NCBI RefSeq assembly: GCF_016424485.1
Contig: NZ_JAELUP010000103.1
Coordinates: forward strand, 124,001-188,000
Length of the DNA: 64,000 bases
Direction: 5' to 3'
DNA from: Paenibacillus roseus
Lineage (GTDB): Bacteria > Bacillota > Bacilli > Paenibacillales > Paenibacillaceae
The notes below the pieces were generated by a model. The model made no database searches. It had not been told where the DNA came from and saw nothing but the letters and a program-made list of their open reading frames with translations. The translations under genes and the position numbers were made by a program. Each line of letters opens with the position of its first letter. Position 1 is the first letter of the stretch. Positions 62,821-64,000 of the stretch are shown here, piece by piece.

Positions 62821-64000
62821 ATGATTGTGTTTGTGCTGAACGATACCCAGACGCCGGCAGCGCGTCTTACTGTACGAACGGCTGAACTTTTGCTGCCCGG
62901 GGCCGAGATTGTGCCGCTTGCGCAGCCAGTCGGCGGCAAGCTGAACGACTACTTGCGGCATAGAAACGAAGAGCCTTACATGCTCACCATACCATCAGGC
63001 GCCGAACTGCTTCGCTCTTTTTCCACTGAACTCTCCCATTGGCTGACACTCATGAAGGAGCAAGGATTGAAATGGCTGCGCATTCAGCCTGCGCAATCTG
63101 CACAGTGGGACATCCAGGTGCCTGAAATTCCGCACGCTGTCACGATATGGACTCCCGACGCGATAGCGCGCGGAGAAATAAACGGCTTTGCCGAGGAGAG
63201 CGAGCTTCCCTTCAATCACTATACAGACTATGACAAGTATATTCAGATCCGTGAGGCCTGCCCGGGGGCTGAGTTGCTGAGCTCCAGCTTTCGTCCGGCC
63301 CCCCGGCATTTTCCCGCCTGGATGCGTCGGCGCGAGGAATGGGAGGCGCTTGCGCCTTTGCTTGAAGCTCCAGCAGTCCCCCGGCCTCATAGCAAGCCTT
63401 TGCTGTCTGTAGTCATCTGTGCCTATAACGCTGCGGCTCATTTGCCGTGGGCGATTCGCAGTGTCCTGAAGCAGACGAGTTCTGCCTGGGAACTGATCCT
63501 GGTAGATGACGCTTCCAATGATGGAACGGATGCAGCAATTGAACGTCTGGTCCCACTCGCACATAACGTGACGGTTATACGGCATGAGCATAATAGAGGC
63601 AAGGCGGCATCGCTCAATACAGCGCTCGTTGCTGCGCGTGGAAGCTGGCTATTGGAGCTGGATGCCGATGACTGGCTGACTTGTGATGCAGTCGCCCGCT
63701 TTGCGGAAGCAGCGGTTTGTGCCGAAGATAGCGTAGCACTAATCTGCGGAAATTATGGCGAATGGCTGGAGCGCAGCCCTCATCAGCTGTTATTCAGGAA
63801 AATTCACGTTACTTCTCCCATCAAGGATGTCCGGCAGCTGCTGGAGAATGCCCGCCCTCTTATCCCGCGTCTTTACCGCGTATCAACGCTTCGTCAGGAA
63901 GGAGGCTGGCGCCAATCGGACCCGTTCTACGGCAGGCTGTATGAAGATATGGAGATGTTGATTCGCTTGCTTCGCAGCTATGAAGCGGAATATCTTCCTC
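62821..64000 (+). CDS. family 2 glycosyltransferase (3' end outside window)
   Basis: The frame opens at ATG 62821, 8 bp after AAAGGG, and runs off the right edge without a stop (about 393 codons visible). An N-terminal 190-residue region without a recognised domain precedes a GT-A domain: LLSVVICAYNAAAHLPWAIR, ELILVDDASNDGTDAAIE, NRGKAASLNTALVAARG and the DXD-type LDADDWL. The fold and motifs show an inverting transferase using a nucleotide sugar and Mg2+/Mn2+. Divergent pairing with the GT-B gene suggests a polysaccharide cluster continuing to the right. Confidence 0.9.
   Translation, partial: MIVFVLNDTQTPAARLTVRTAELLLPGAEIVPLAQPVGGKLNDYLRHRNEEPYMLTIPSGAELLRSFSTELSHWLTLMKEQGLKWLRIQPAQSAQWDIQVPEIPHAVTIWTPDAIARGEINGFAEESELPFNHYTDYDKYIQIREACPGAELLSSSFRPAPRHFPAWMRRREEWEALAPLLEAPAVPRPHSKPLLSVVICAYNAAAHLPWAIRSVLKQTSSAWELILVDDASNDGTDAAIERLVPLAHNVTVIRHEHNRGKAASLNTALVAARGSWLLELDADDWLTCDAVARFAEAAVCAEDSVALICGNYGEWLERSPHQLLFRKIHVTSPIKDVRQLLENARPLIPRLYRVSTLRQEGGWRQSDPFYGRLYEDMEMLIRLLRSYEAEYLP

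Overview
The window reads as a chromosomal segment of an endospore-forming Firmicute of the Paenibacillus type. The evidence is an intact sporulation sigma factor SigK, a Leu-specific T-box, a TnrA/GlnR-type nitrogen box, surface proteins with copper-amine-oxidase-N ('stalk') and SLH domains, LytS/YesN two-component regulation, and strong AGGAGG-like ribosome binding sites throughout. I found no rRNA, tRNA, CRISPR array or intact transposase.

Layout. 1-14 kb is ordinary chromosome: the end of a chemotaxis receptor, a class B penicillin-binding protein, an AI-2E-family membrane protein, a polysaccharide deacetylase, ilvD on the minus strand, a solitary urease gamma gene under a perfect TnrA box, a divergent HxlR regulator/NmrA-like reductase pair, an NlpC/P60 hydrolase, a MarR/MFS efflux pair and a YhaM-type nuclease. 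14-22 kb holds a DUF4965 (GtaA-like) protein with a divergent AraC regulator broken by an in-frame stop, an HD-GYP phosphodiesterase, an XRE regulator divergent from a second fabF-type gene, a decayed AraC fragment and an M24 peptidase.

22.3-29.5 kb is a two-gene, partly AT-rich surface locus: a secreted stalk-domain protein and a PKD-rich protein of about 2,070 residues. 29.7-32.7 kb holds a sirtuin, sigK, and an AT-rich toxin-antitoxin-like pair with a zeta-type kinase. A 70-bp, 69/70-identical fragment of sigK lies just beyond that pair, so the two copies bracket the 3' part of sigK and the pair.

32.7-48.4 kb is a sugar island. A membrane-anchored sugar-binding sensor, a LytS-type kinase and a YesN-type regulator (compare XylFII-LytS-YesN of clostridia) are followed by a 2,385-residue S-layer-anchored GH2 beta-galactosidase and then a ChvE-MmsA-MmsB monosaccharide ABC transporter. 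The promoter and first codons of chvE are duplicated in front of the beta-galactosidase, which suggests that gene was inserted between the regulators and the transporter and kept a copy of the regulated promoter. The proposed logic is that the cell-surface enzyme releases monosaccharide, the sensor detects it and the transporter imports it.

48.4-64 kb holds an unassigned reading-frame remnant, a GAF-GAF-PAS-GGDEF-EAL protein, a ThDP enzyme next to a UbiD-type decarboxylase, a second carbohydrate ABC transporter without its own ATPase, a textbook Leu T-box in front of leuA, a small membrane protein, and two divergent glycosyltransferase genes, the last cut by the window edge.
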